64,000 nucleotides of DNA from Clostridia bacterium. GTDB taxonomy: Bacteria; Bacillota; DTU025. Made by a program: the position numbers and the translations under genes. This document shows positions 9,673 to 18,047 of the stretch, piece by piece. Under the pieces are notes generated by a model that ran no database searches, was not told where the DNA came from, and worked only from the letters and a program-made list of their open reading frames with translations. Position 1 is the stretch's first letter; each line of letters begins with the position of its first letter. Location: positions 1-64,000 of the forward strand of contig JAYFQW010000042.1 of the NCBI GenBank assembly GCA_034926675.1. The letters run 5' to 3'.

Positions 9673-10269
9673 TCAATGCAAAAGGCACGAGAAAATACGC
9701 TTCTGAGCTGGGGTAATGTCTGTGCGTTGAACGATCTTGCCTTCGGGAGCATCGATCTCAACAATACGAATTCTTTCCAACTGGTTTCGCATCCTGGGCC
9801 ACGTATCGCCAACCTTGTTTTCGGCTACGCGCACCAGGAGAAGCTCGATTCCATCCAGGGCCATGTTCTCCTTGGCTTGGACGAACAGGTCTGCAAAGAG
9901 CGCGAATATGATGCCGGAATGCATGAACCTCGTTCGGTGGTCGCAAAGAGTCACCGCGTCGATCCCGAGGAAATCCCGGCTAACCCCCAACGCATACTTG
10001 CACCTCTCGTCGAACCGCGACTCCTCCTCGAACTCCCGGCCTGAGCAACCCTTCTCAAGCTGAATCAGAAGCGCTCCGAATGTCAGCACGGGAGATGCCG
10101 AAGGTCGCCCAACGCGGGAGAACAAGGGGCTAAACACCGAATCGTCGATTTGCCAAAGATACCGGCGCATACGTGACCAATAGGAATTCTCAGGCATCGT
10201 ATTGGCCCACACAGCGTCCGAAAACGCGGCTTGATCATCGCGTCGACCTTGCATGGAGCGATCCTCCAA
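9673..10269 (-). pseudogene. chimeric transposase remnant (IS1182-type N-terminus fused to IS1634-type C-terminus)
   Basis: The open frame of 198 residues has the typical IS1182-family N-terminus for about 140 residues (PENSYWSRMRRYLW, GRPSASPVLTFGALL, GREFEEESRFDER). It then switches to a segment ending IVQRTDITPAQKRIF. Almost the same ending occurs at 39.6 kb attached to an IS1634-type N-terminus, so the last 50 or so residues probably come from a different element. No catalytic DDE region is left. Intact IS1182 transposases run about 450-550 residues. Family names are recognised by eye. Confidence 0.65.
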
Positions 10270-10431
10270 TGGAGCGCAAAGTGGAGTACTGTGTTACGAA
10301 ATCGAGAGGAGTTTTCTGGCTGTCAAGCGACCTCAGACCGCCTGCCGTCACCGACAGTCGGTGGGTTCACGGGAGTTATCGAGCAGATTCCTAGGGGGCC
10401 GATTCAGGTCCAGGTAAGGAGCGTAGCAGAC

Positions 10432-10565
10432 ATGGCACTGCACAGACGCGGTACGACATGGTAGATGGACTTCGTGGTTGACGGCGAAAGAGTCCACAGG
10501 TCTACCGGCAAGACAAACAAGGACAAAGCTGCCGCGGTAGAAGCCGCTGCAAAGCGGATCATTCA
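10432..10565 (+). pseudogene. tyrosine-integrase N-terminal (arm-binding) remnant with an internal stop
   Basis: After a strong ribosome site (AAGGAG) the frame reads MALHRRGTTW, then TAG at 10462-10464, then MDFVVDGERVHRSTGKTNK. This is the usual start of phage and ICE tyrosine integrases, where a second Trp is expected at the stop (TGG to TAG). Similarity ends near the AAAKRII segment and the catalytic domain is absent. Together with the tRNA-Arg 3' half at 12.1 kb it suggests the scar of a decayed integrative element. Confidence 0.6.
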
Positions 10566-10787
10566 TATTCCGAACCGAGTCTGCTCCAGATCAGGTCTCC
10601 TATCTTTGCTGTACCCAAGGACTACTCTGGCGGGGAAGGGCGACTCGGTGTCATTGATGCGTTCTCGCGACTGAAGAGAATTGCCTCCCATTCGTCTGCA
10701 GGAGCAGGCGGCGGCCTTCTCGAAGTATAAAAACGAGACTGCACTTTACGGATTCACAGGCGCATCCTACTTGAGGGAGGGTCTTTA

Positions 10788-12017
10788 GTGAGATCATCGG
10801 GACTTGCGTTTCTTGTATTGGCGGCGCTGCTCGCTCTGGGCAGCCTTCCGGGTTTGGCTTCCGAGAACATCTCGAATCCAGTCGAGGGCAACCATACAAC
10901 TGCTGAGTCACTCCAGACCATGCTTGAAGAACGGTGGATCGACTATAGCAGTGACTATCCGAACTTCCCCGGCGGGATTGCCTTATTGGTTGCATCTGCA
11001 GAAGACAGCTACTTTGCCTCTTGCGGTATCGAGGGCGAACCAACTGAGAACACCCATTTCCGGGCCGCCAGTATCACGAAAACGTTAACCGCGGCTGGTA
11101 TACTCATTCTGCAACAAAGAGGGCTCCTCAATATCGAGGATACCGTTGACTCCAACATCCCTGGACGGGCAGAACCATACCTACCTGACACCCCACAATA
11201 CGCGATTCCGTATGGAGACAGCATCACCATACGTCAGCTCCTTGAGCACAGAGCAGGAGTATTCGATATCAGTAACTATGTGGTTCCCGAGAACTCCGAG
11301 GCGCCCTATGCTGGACAGAACTATCTCGGGTACATCTTGCCCCAAGACTTCGAGCATACCGTGACTTTTGATGAGCTTGCAGGCGTCATTGCTTCAAACC
11401 AGCTTTCGATTGCCCCGCCTGGTACAGGCTATAGCTACAGCGATACGGGCTATTCGTTACTAGGCAAGATCATCGAGCAAGTATCCGGAGAGAGCTTTGG
11501 CGACTTCATAATGAAGAATCTCCTATTGCCCAATGGCCTGCATGATTCTAGCCTGCCATATCTGGGGACTGATCAGACTCTTCCTTCTCCGTTCACCATC
11601 GGATACGACTACTATGGCGGCGAATCCGAGCCCGTAAGCAACGATAACCCCTCATGGCAGGTGGCCAACGGCAACCTAGTGACGACACCAGCCGATCTTG
11701 CTGAATGGGGAAAGAGGCTCTACACCGGGGAAGCAGGTCTGGAGAGCGAGTATGTCAAGATGATGATGGATGTTAAGAGACTCAGCGATACCGGCGGCTA
11801 CGGACTTGGCTGCGAGTACATAGAGGGGATCGGATATGGGCATTCCGGCGCTGTGAGCGGTTACCTCTCGATGATGAGCTACGACCCAGATCGCGACTTG
11901 TCCACAGTCGTTTTCGCCAATGTTATGAACTGGGATGACCTGACCAATCAGATGATGTTCTTCAGAGGGCTGATCCGACAGGTCCAGACAACCCTGAGAG
12001 GCCGTTCGGAGATGTGA
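10788..12017 (+). CDS. secreted serine hydrolase, beta-lactamase/PBP4* family
   Basis: A 409-residue class C beta-lactamase-like hydrolase or D,D-peptidase. A signal peptide covers residues 1-25. The nucleophile motif is S95-I-T-K98 (FRAASITKTL). The second motif is YSD within YSYSDTGYSLLGKI, and the third, KTG-equivalent, motif is GHSG near residue 360. The GTG start is set by the AGGGAGG ribosome site. The family includes peptidases and esterases; true beta-lactamase activity cannot be inferred. The gene sits between an integrase remnant and a tRNA 3' half, so it may be former cargo of an integrated element. A paralogous hydrolase with the same leader sequence is at 62-63.5 kb. Confidence 0.88.
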   Translation: MRSSGLAFLVLAALLALGSLPGLASENISNPVEGNHTTAESLQTMLEERWIDYSSDYPNFPGGIALLVASAEDSYFASCGIEGEPTENTHFRAASITKTLTAAGILILQQRGLLNIEDTVDSNIPGRAEPYLPDTPQYAIPYGDSITIRQLLEHRAGVFDISNYVVPENSEAPYAGQNYLGYILPQDFEHTVTFDELAGVIASNQLSIAPPGTGYSYSDTGYSLLGKIIEQVSGESFGDFIMKNLLLPNGLHDSSLPYLGTDQTLPSPFTIGYDYYGGESEPVSNDNPSWQVANGNLVTTPADLAEWGKRLYTGEAGLESEYVKMMMDVKRLSDTGGYGLGCEYIEGIGYGHSGAVSGYLSMMSYDPDRDLSTVVFANVMNWDDLTNQMMFFRGLIRQVQTTLRGRSEM

Positions 12018-12105
12018 ATAGGTGTAGGGGCTATGCTGACCTACGTGGCGTCAGTGACCAAATGGGGAGCACTCATGTTGTCGCTCAATCATAAGTACAG
12101 ATAAA

Positions 12106-12150
12106 TGGCGCGCCTGGCAGGAATCGAACCTGCGACCCACGGATTAGAAG
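12106..12150 (-). other. 3' half of tRNA-Arg(UCU), probable attachment-site scar
   Basis: On the minus strand the 45 bases run from the anticodon loop (CTTCTAA, anticodon TCT) through the T-arm (GGTTCGATTCC) to an acceptor strand ending GCGCGCCA. The D-arm and 5' acceptor half are missing: the bases before the loop do not pair with the TCCGT strand of the anticodon stem. This is the typical footprint left by an integrase that targets the 3' end of a tRNA gene. It is not a functional tRNA. Confidence 0.75.
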
Positions 12151-12666
12151 TAGCCCATGTGAGTGTTTCCTCGTATCCTCCAGTGCTGAATATGGCCTCT
12201 ACGTGCGCCCTGTATGGAATATCCATGTCGGGGCGTACGTACAACATCACCGTTTCCGCGTAGTTCGTGACCATTCTGTGACCACTGCTCAGTGCACGAG
12301 TCTGGCCTTGTAGCTGGGGCGTTGGCAGCCCACGCTTGCCTCGGTCAGGTCAGCCCTGGAGAAGCGAATGCCGGATGCCGCCACGATGGTTTCGGATCGT
12401 GACGACCATGCTGTCTTAAGGCCGGGCGACAACCAGGTTTCACGTCACGGGCACATTCAGCTTCTCCTTAAGTCTCCAACCTGAGGGTCCCACGTCCGTT
12501 TTCCGATACGCGCCCCCAAGACTCATTGCCACTATGTGTCCTTAACTATCTGGGGATCGGATTGGAGTGTTGTCTGGGTCACGTCTTGTCAAGTGGTGTA
12601 AATCGCTGGGTGCGTGTAAGGATTGTTGCTCCTAAAGCCTGGCGTCATTTCCTCCACAGTGGCTGT
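12151..12666. other. gene-free stretch, degraded
   Basis: No convincing reading frame is seen. The stretch next to the tRNA half may be the other side of the former element junction. A short frame that enters the tRNA half (12089-12274, minus) is probably spurious. Confidence 0.4.
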
Positions 12667-12936
12667 TTAGGCTGCCCTTAGGCACTCCGCTTGGTTCCCA
12701 GCTCCTGACTTGGTCCTTTCCTTGCGGTTACGCCAGAACTCGTCCCAGTTGCCGTTTAGGACGTATGTCCTCAGGTTGAGAACCTTCTGAGATCCTTCGG
12801 CACTCCAGCGCATTCCCGGCCTTTTCTCCCGTATCTGCACCACGCTCTTGCATGCGCTCTCTACAACGCCGCTGCCAATGTGGCAACCCTTTGCCCGGTA
12901 TTCGTCATACCTCATTCTCTCGCGGTTTGTCTCAAG
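12667..12936 (-). pseudogene. ISKra4-type transposase C-terminal remnant
   Basis: The minus-strand frame encodes about 90 residues with the ISKra4 C-terminal signature (GSGVVESACKSVV, RPGMRWSAEGSQKVLNLR, WDEFWRNR). Its N-terminal side is cut exactly where the terminal inverted repeat of the IS1634-type element begins (12937). The first few residues of the open frame (MLNMG) are therefore contributed by that inverted repeat. The rest of the ISKra4 transposase was not found on the other side. Confidence 0.7.
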
Positions 12937-14248
12937 GCCCATATTCAGCACCCTGACGGCACAGGGTTGAAGGTTTTTTCAGCCGATTGGCAGACCTGCA
13001 AATGGAAATTGCTTCCTTGTACTCTTGGCGTGATTGTTGTATGCTCAACGTAAGAGGCGAGGATGATGTCACTGAGGGCTTTCTCGGCGGGAGCAGGCGC
13101 CATGATCGGTCAGGTCATCAGGGAGCTTGGGATAGTTGAAACCATCGATAACCTGGTGAAATGGGATCCGAAACAATGCAAGCATTCGCCCGGCGCGCAT
13201 GTTCTTGCTATGCTCATCAACATCTCAAGATTGCCCCGAGCATTCAGACAGGAGCAGGAAGTCAAAGATAAGGCCTGGTCAGAGGGAGATTGGGTCGACG
13301 CCGGGATCTTGACCCAGAACCGTAAGCGCGATTCGGCGTTCTACAAGTGCAAAGAGTACGCCATGAAGATCACTACTAAGACCGCCGCCCGGCCATACAG
13401 GCTTATTGTCGTACACTCAACCAGCCTCGACAAGAGGAAGGCCAACACGCTTGAGAAGAACTTGCTCAAACAGCGGGAAGAGCTTGAAACAAGCCTCAAG
13501 CAGCTCGGAACAGTGGAGTTCGCTTGTGAGCCGGACGCCAGGGTAGCCCTTGAGAAGATCAAGCGCGAGAATCGCCATGCGCTGTACGAAATCTCGGGGG
13601 ATGCACAGGCCGAGGAACAGGTCCTGAAGAGATCCAGGCCGGGTAGGCCCTTGAAGGGCGAGCCCATCCCTACTAAGGTCATCTACAGGGTAGGAGCAAA
13701 GGTGGGCAGGCTCAAGGAGCAAGAGTATGAAGATCTGAAGCTCAGGGCATCTTGCTTTGTCCTGATCACCAACATATTCGATTCCAAGGCGTATACGGCC
13801 ACGCAAGTGCTTCTCAACTATAAGGAGCAAACAGTCGTTGAACTGCAATTCAAGGCGATCAAGGAACCCGAGTTCGTGAACGCCATGTTCGTGAAGAAGC
13901 CTGAACGGCTGGAGGCTCTTGCATATGTAGTGCTCCTCGCAGCCCTGGTTCGTGCGATCATCCAGCGACGAGCAAGGCGTTATGCTGAAGCTACTAACGA
14001 GGAGTTGCCAATCCCGGGCAAGAGGACAACAAAACGGCCTACAGCACGGATGATATTGGATTCGTTTGATGCTGTCATCGTTGTTCAGCTTCCTGATGGC
14101 AGTCGGCTGCTTTCTGAATCAAAACTGTTTCCGGATAAGATGTTCCGGGCTCTGGGAGTATCGCCGTCGGTCTACATCACAATTCCGCAAGAAAACCGCT
14201 TCCTCTGAAAACCAAGCGATTCAAGGCCCGAGGGTGCTGAATATGGGC
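12937..14248 (+). mobile_element. IS1634-type insertion sequence, internally deleted (1,312 bp)
   Basis: Perfect 18-bp terminal inverted repeats bound the element: GCCCATATTCAGCACCCT at 12937-12954 and its reverse complement at 14231-14248. A possible target duplication CTCAA occurs at 12931-12935 and 14248-14252, but it does not sit symmetrically on the ends. The element is shorter than the usual 1.7-2 kb, consistent with the deletion in its transposase. Degenerate right ends of the same kind occur at 26905-26921 and 61109-61124. Confidence 0.7.
13063..14208 (+). pseudogene. IS1634-type transposase with internal deletion
   Basis: A 381-residue frame with an intact start (GAGGCGAGG before ATG) and stop. 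The N-terminus (IGQVIRELGIVETID, HVLAMLINIS) joins directly to the central part (SRLPRAFRQEQEVKDKAWS, YRLIVVHSTSLDKRK). About 160 residues normally found between these blocks, with catalytic acidic residues and the DGNxSDK motif, are missing. The C-terminal half (VGRLKEQEYE, KEPEFVNAMFVKKPERLEA, LFPDKMFRALGVSPSV) is normal for IS1634/IS4-superfamily transposases. It should be inactive, although the frame is preserved. Confidence 0.75.
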
Positions 14249-14369
14249 TCAAAAATGAGAAACTCCGCCGGGATCCGCGAGGCATGCCGTCAGGGCGTCA
14301 CTGAGTGCCGCCGGCGGATCGCCAGTGCAAAAATGCTCGTGACGGGCGCAACGCGCGTAGCTGGGCGTA
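14249..14369 (+). repeat. 120-bp direct repeat, copy 1
   Basis: Begins with the palindrome CTCAAAAATGAG immediately after the IS1634 right end and ends CTGGGCGTA. It is about 95% identical to 14519-14640. A reverse-oriented CTCATTTTTGAG lies between the copies at 14456-14467. The arrangement resembles terminal regions of IS21-type elements, but no transposase is present. Confidence 0.7.
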
Positions 14370-14518
14370 AAGGAAAGGCGGCGCGGCGGCGCCGCCTACC
14401 TCATATGGTCTCGCGCTTGTCCGGTCGAGCACTCGCGGGTGACGGCGCCGGGATTCTCATTTTTGAGTGGAACGGCGGGTGTAGATTCTCATCCGTGAGG
14501 ATTTCCCGGCGGTCCACA

Positions 14519-14640
14519 CTCAAAAATGAGAAACTCCGCCCGGACCCGCGAGGCATGCCGTCAGGGCGTCACTGAGTGCCGCCGGCGGATCGCCAGTGCA
14601 AAAACGCTCGTGACGAGCGCAACGCGCGTAGCTGGGCGTA
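14519..14640 (+). repeat. 120-bp direct repeat, copy 2
   Basis: Second copy of the 14249-14369 repeat. Its right edge coincides with the break in the malic-enzyme fragment, so this repeat or its parent element probably truncated that gene. Confidence 0.7.
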
Positions 14641-14811
14641 GCGGTTGAGAGCGCCTCGGAAGATTCCGGGGAAGCCGAGCGAGTTGTTCACCTGATTCGG
14701 GAAGTCAAATCGGCCAGTTGCCACGACTCGGGCTTCAGCCTCTATTGCGTCCCATGGCCAGATCTCCGGGACCGGGCTTGGACACGCGAACACTGTCGTA
14801 TCCTTGGCCAT
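14641..14811 (-). pseudogene. malic enzyme fragment
   Basis: The minus-strand frame reads [58 protein letters not shown]. This is the conserved NAD-binding-domain segment of malic enzymes (VFACANPxPEI and [21 protein letters not shown] in the family). Both ends are missing: the downstream side is cut by the 120-bp repeat and no N-terminus is upstream. It is a dead relic, but its place beside a 2-hydroxycarboxylate transporter fits an ancestral malate-utilisation locus. Confidence 0.75.
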
Positions 14812-15024
14812 GCCCTCGACGCATGCTCTTCCGACTCTTTCAACGCAGGTCGTAGTCTACCGCGATGCTTTCACTCCCTTCCACTGCTGAGGAGAGGCTG
14901 AAGGGCTGGCAACTCCAAGCAGGACAGACGTGAGGAATAGCGAAACTCCTTGCCAAATGGTCATGCCTTGCTGGGGGACTATCGTAGTGTTGGCGCCCTT
15001 CATCAAGCGCCAGGAGGTGTTCTC

Positions 15025-16167
15025 ATGTCGACGTCCCGAATCAAGGCCCTTCAGGAAGGGCTGCGCTCCCACGGCTTGTCCTGCGCTTTCCTGGTCCCCG
15101 GGCCGAACCTCCGCTATCTCACCGGCCTTAACCTCGAAGCCTTCGAGCGGATGATCCTGATGGCCGTTCCGGTCATCGGCGATCCCGCGTTCATCGTCCC
15201 CGAGCTCGAGGCGAACAAGGTTCGCGCCCTCGTCAGCTCCTGGGAGAGAGCTTCGTGCCACTGCGCACCGAGGCGGGACACAGTATACTCCTATGCAGAT
15301 TCCGACGGACCCATCAACGCGGCCCGCCGCGCCCTTCTCGCTGCGAACCTGAACGACCTCTCCTCGGCCGGCGCCGAGTTCCTGCACATGCGTCTTCTGG
15401 ACCGCGACATCATCGAGCGCGCCGGCGGGCCTGGGAAGTTCAGCGACTTGAACCCAGTCATAGCCGAGATGCGCTCAGTCAAGGATGCGGATGAACTTGC
15501 CGCCCTTGAGCGTGCTGCCGAGATCGTCGACATCGGCATTGCCGCCGCAGCCTCGGCCATCGCTCCCGGCGTCACCGAACGAGAGGTGGCGACGGCGATC
15601 GAGAGCGCCATGCTCAAGGCGGGCGCAGACTCCGTTCCCTTCAATGCCGTGTTATCCGGCCCGAACGCCGCCCTTCCCCACGGCGAGACCAGCGATTGTG
15701 CGATCCGCGAGGGCGACATGGTCATATGCGACATCGTAGCTACGTACCGGGGCTACAGCGGCGACATTACCCGCACGTTCGCCGCAGGCCACCCCGCCCC
15801 TGAGATGGAAGCTGTGTATCAGGCGGTTCTCGCGGCCAACCGCGCCGCATGCACTGCCGCTCGCCCCGGACTCACCGGCGCCCAGCTCGATTCGATAGCT
15901 CGCGAGGTGATATCCAGCGCCGGCTTCGGCGAGTACTTCATCCACCGCACCGGCCACGGGCTTGGCCTCGAGATTCACGAGGAACCCTACATCGTCCAAG
16001 GCGCCGACAGGCCCCTCAAGCCAGGTATGGTTTTCACGATCGAGCCCGGCGCCTATCTCCCAGGCATCGGCGGGGTTCGCATCGAAGACGATCTGGCACT
16101 CACAGCAGACGGGCGCCGTATTCTCACCACGTTCCCCAGGGAGGCAATTATGTGCGCACCGAAGTGA
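15025..16167 (+). CDS. M24-family metallopeptidase (Xaa-Pro aminopeptidase-like)
   Basis: A 380-residue cytosolic peptidase of the pita-bread fold that removes N-terminal residues before proline or from dipeptides. Residues 1-130 form the creatinase-like N-domain and the rest is the catalytic domain. The metal ligands are visible: Asp in CDIVATYRGYSGDITRTF (two Asp), His in HRTGHGLGLEIHEEP, Glu in FTIEPGAY and Glu in GVRIEDD. The ATG at 15025 is chosen because AGGAGGTG lies just upstream; the frame is open further back to 14950. It converges on the 2HCT transporter gene. Another M24 fragment lies at 44.4 kb. Confidence 0.9.
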   Translation: MSTSRIKALQEGLRSHGLSCAFLVPGPNLRYLTGLNLEAFERMILMAVPVIGDPAFIVPELEANKVRALVSSWERASCHCAPRRDTVYSYADSDGPINAARRALLAANLNDLSSAGAEFLHMRLLDRDIIERAGGPGKFSDLNPVIAEMRSVKDADELAALERAAEIVDIGIAAAASAIAPGVTEREVATAIESAMLKAGADSVPFNAVLSGPNAALPHGETSDCAIREGDMVICDIVATYRGYSGDITRTFAAGHPAPEMEAVYQAVLAANRAACTAARPGLTGAQLDSIAREVISSAGFGEYFIHRTGHGLGLEIHEEPYIVQGADRPLKPGMVFTIEPGAYLPGIGGVRIEDDLALTADGRRILTTFPREAIMCAPK

Positions 16168-16277
16168 TGCATCTTTCGCGACGGCAGCTGGCTTTCGCGG
16201 AAGCACCAGCAGGTTTCCGCAGCATTCTCCCGTATTGCGGCGGCTCCCATTGGAGCATCATGTAGTTGTGGATAGCA

Positions 16278-16307
16278 GCGCCGGCGGAGCAACATGCCCG
16301 CCGGCGC
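16278..16307. terminator. G/C-rich hairpin between convergent genes
   Basis: GCGCCGGCGG (16278-16287) pairs perfectly with CCGCCGGCGC (16298-16307). It lies between the convergent peptidase and transporter genes and could end both transcripts, but neither side has a clear T-run. Confidence 0.5.
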
Positions 16308-16382
16308 ACACAGGGAGTCTGATAATGCAGTTTCGCACGTTGACTTAGCGCACCACGTTTAGCACATCAGGTTGCCGGGCGG

Positions 16383-17678
16383 TCACCTGAGCAGTGACAG
16401 CATTGCCCCGGCCATTATCATGATCACGGCGCCGCCAAGCCTCGACGATATCTGGGCAAACGGCATCAGTTCCATCCTCTTTGCAGCGGAAAGGACTGCA
16501 AGGTCGCCCGATCCTCCCATGTTGGCCATGCACAATCCAGCCGTAATGGAAGACTCAATGAAGTGGAACTTGAACAGCTGGCCGAACAGACCCGCGCCCA
16601 GCACCGCCCCGATTACGGTTGCCACACAAATCAGCACGAACACGGGATTCGATATGCTGGCCACAAACTGGTCGATGTCCGTGTAGAAGAGCCCGACTCC
16701 CAGCATGATCGGGGGCATTGCAAGAGCGATATACTTGGGAAGATATGCCCTAGCGGTCTGATAGAACTCCTCAGGGAACAGGTTCAGCCCTTTTGCGATG
16801 CACGCGAGGATGATCATCCATGCGTACGGGTGGATATTCACAGGTACGATCTTGCGTGCGAGATTGCCGAGAATGATGAAAGCTCCTATCCACACTATGA
16901 TCATACCGATGGACTCAGGCGTGAGGGTCACTGGTTTGGCGGCTGCCTCCGGTTTCGAATCGCCGTGAATGGCAGGCCTATCCGTCTTGACGAGCTGACC
17001 ATTGCCAGTAAGCGACGGGCGCAGCTGGCCCAGTTTGTTGAGGACAGCAGCGATGATAATGGATATGATGTTTCCGAGAACGACCGCGGCAACCAGCATG
17101 GAAAGATATGCCTCGGCATCCTTCATCCCAGCCGAGGCGTATATCTTGGCCATTGGTATCGCGCCCGCTCCCATGCCTCCGCCCATAATCGGCTGCGAAA
17201 TGTACAGTATTGCATCCCAGAACCCGTATCCAAGCAGGGCGCCGATTGCTCCTCCGCAAAGGTAGGCGCAGATCACGCCGGCGATTACCGTAGGAAGGAA
17301 ACCAACCGCCGAACGTATGAGCACTTTTCTGTCCATTCCCATGATACTGCAGATGAGCAGGTTGCCAATGGTGAAGACGAGGAAATCGTCCACAACATAG
17401 AATGTCTTGATGGTCTCGAGTGCGGTCTCAGGGATGAACTTGGCCAGTACGGCCCCGGCAAACATCGTAAGAACCACACCGCCGCCCACCCAATCCTTCC
17501 AGACAGGTATGGCGTCACCGATCTTTGTAAACAGGTGACTTGTGATCAATAGCAGGGGTATCGCAAAGATCATGCCCTTGCCGATGAAGTTGTACGCCAC
17601 TCCGATAATGCATATGACGAACGCTGCGAGGTAGTACCCGATGTCCATCCCCAGAATCTTGGTGCTATTCTGATTCAT
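16383..17678 (-). CDS. 2-hydroxycarboxylate transporter (2HCT family, CitS/CimH/MaeP-like)
   Basis: A 431-residue integral membrane protein with about eleven hydrophobic segments and the two GGxG-containing re-entrant loops typical of the family (QPIMGGGMGAGAIPMAKIYA and CMANMGGSGDLAVLSAAKRM). The family carries citrate, malate or related hydroxy-acids with Na+ or H+, or by exchange. AGGAGG precedes the ATG. It is the last gene of a minus-strand operon with the DUF4387 and AtuA-like genes (gaps of 37 and 23 bases), opposite a CitAB-type two-component system. The substrate is probably a 2-hydroxycarboxylate; which one cannot be read from the sequence. Confidence 0.9.
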   Translation of the reverse strand: MNQNSTKILGMDIGYYLAAFVICIIGVAYNFIGKGMIFAIPLLLITSHLFTKIGDAIPVWKDWVGGGVVLTMFAGAVLAKFIPETALETIKTFYVVDDFLVFTIGNLLICSIMGMDRKVLIRSAVGFLPTVIAGVICAYLCGGAIGALLGYGFWDAILYISQPIMGGGMGAGAIPMAKIYASAGMKDAEAYLSMLVAAVVLGNIISIIIAAVLNKLGQLRPSLTGNGQLVKTDRPAIHGDSKPEAAAKPVTLTPESIGMIIVWIGAFIILGNLARKIVPVNIHPYAWMIILACIAKGLNLFPEEFYQTARAYLPKYIALAMPPIMLGVGLFYTDIDQFVASISNPVFVLICVATVIGAVLGAGLFGQLFKFHFIESSITAGLCMANMGGSGDLAVLSAAKRMELMPFAQISSRLGGAVIMIMAGAMLSLLR

Positions 17679-17715
17679 GACGCAGTGCCTCCTGTGCTCC
17701 GTACATTGCCGTATC

Positions 17716-18024
17716 CTACAGTGGAATCTCTACATCCAGCAGAGGTGCATGCTGCTGTGCACCGTATGAGTCGGTGTCACCGAAATCTCCGCTGAACACT
17801 CTCCGAGGAATGGTAGCCTTGAAGGAGTAGGCTGGATCGTACTCAAAGAACCGAACCTTGTCGGGCGTCATTCCGTACAATCGGGCTATCAGGTCGGCAT
17901 TGAGAACTCCGGTGGCCTTGACATTCCGGTACGTTTCCGCGTCAGGGAGCATTATGTCGAGCGTGACCCAGAAAGGGCCTGCATTCTTGCTGCGGATAAC
18001 CTTGGCGATGTCCTTGAGCTTCAT
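17716..18024 (-). CDS. DUF4387 protein
   Basis: A 102-residue protein of the DUF4387 family (LKDIAKVIRSKNAGPFWVTL, DIMLPDAETYRNVK, LYGMTPDKVRFFEYDPAYS). The family almost always sits beside, or is fused to, AtuA/DUF1446 proteins and probably forms a complex with them. Here the partner is encoded immediately upstream. A GAGGAGG-type ribosome site precedes the ATG. No enzymatic motif is recognised; the biochemical role is unknown. Confidence 0.85.
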   Translation of the reverse strand: MKLKDIAKVIRSKNAGPFWVTLDIMLPDAETYRNVKATGVLNADLIARLYGMTPDKVRFFEYDPAYSFKATIPRRVFSGDFGDTDSYGAQQHAPLLDVEIPL

Positions 18025-18047
18025 TGCATTGTGCCTCCTCAGCTTCT

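Noticed and set aside
12106-12150. Complete tRNA gene
   Set aside because: The 5' half and D-arm are missing and the anticodon stem cannot pair; only a 3' half is present.
12089-12274. Small minus-strand frame running into the tRNA-Arg half
   Set aside because: Its second half is tRNA sequence, so it cannot be a normal gene.
16563-17552. 329-codon plus-strand frame opposite the transporter
   Set aside because: Antisense to a 2HCT transporter with unmistakable family motifs; composition is Asp/His/Arg-rich as expected for a shadow frame.
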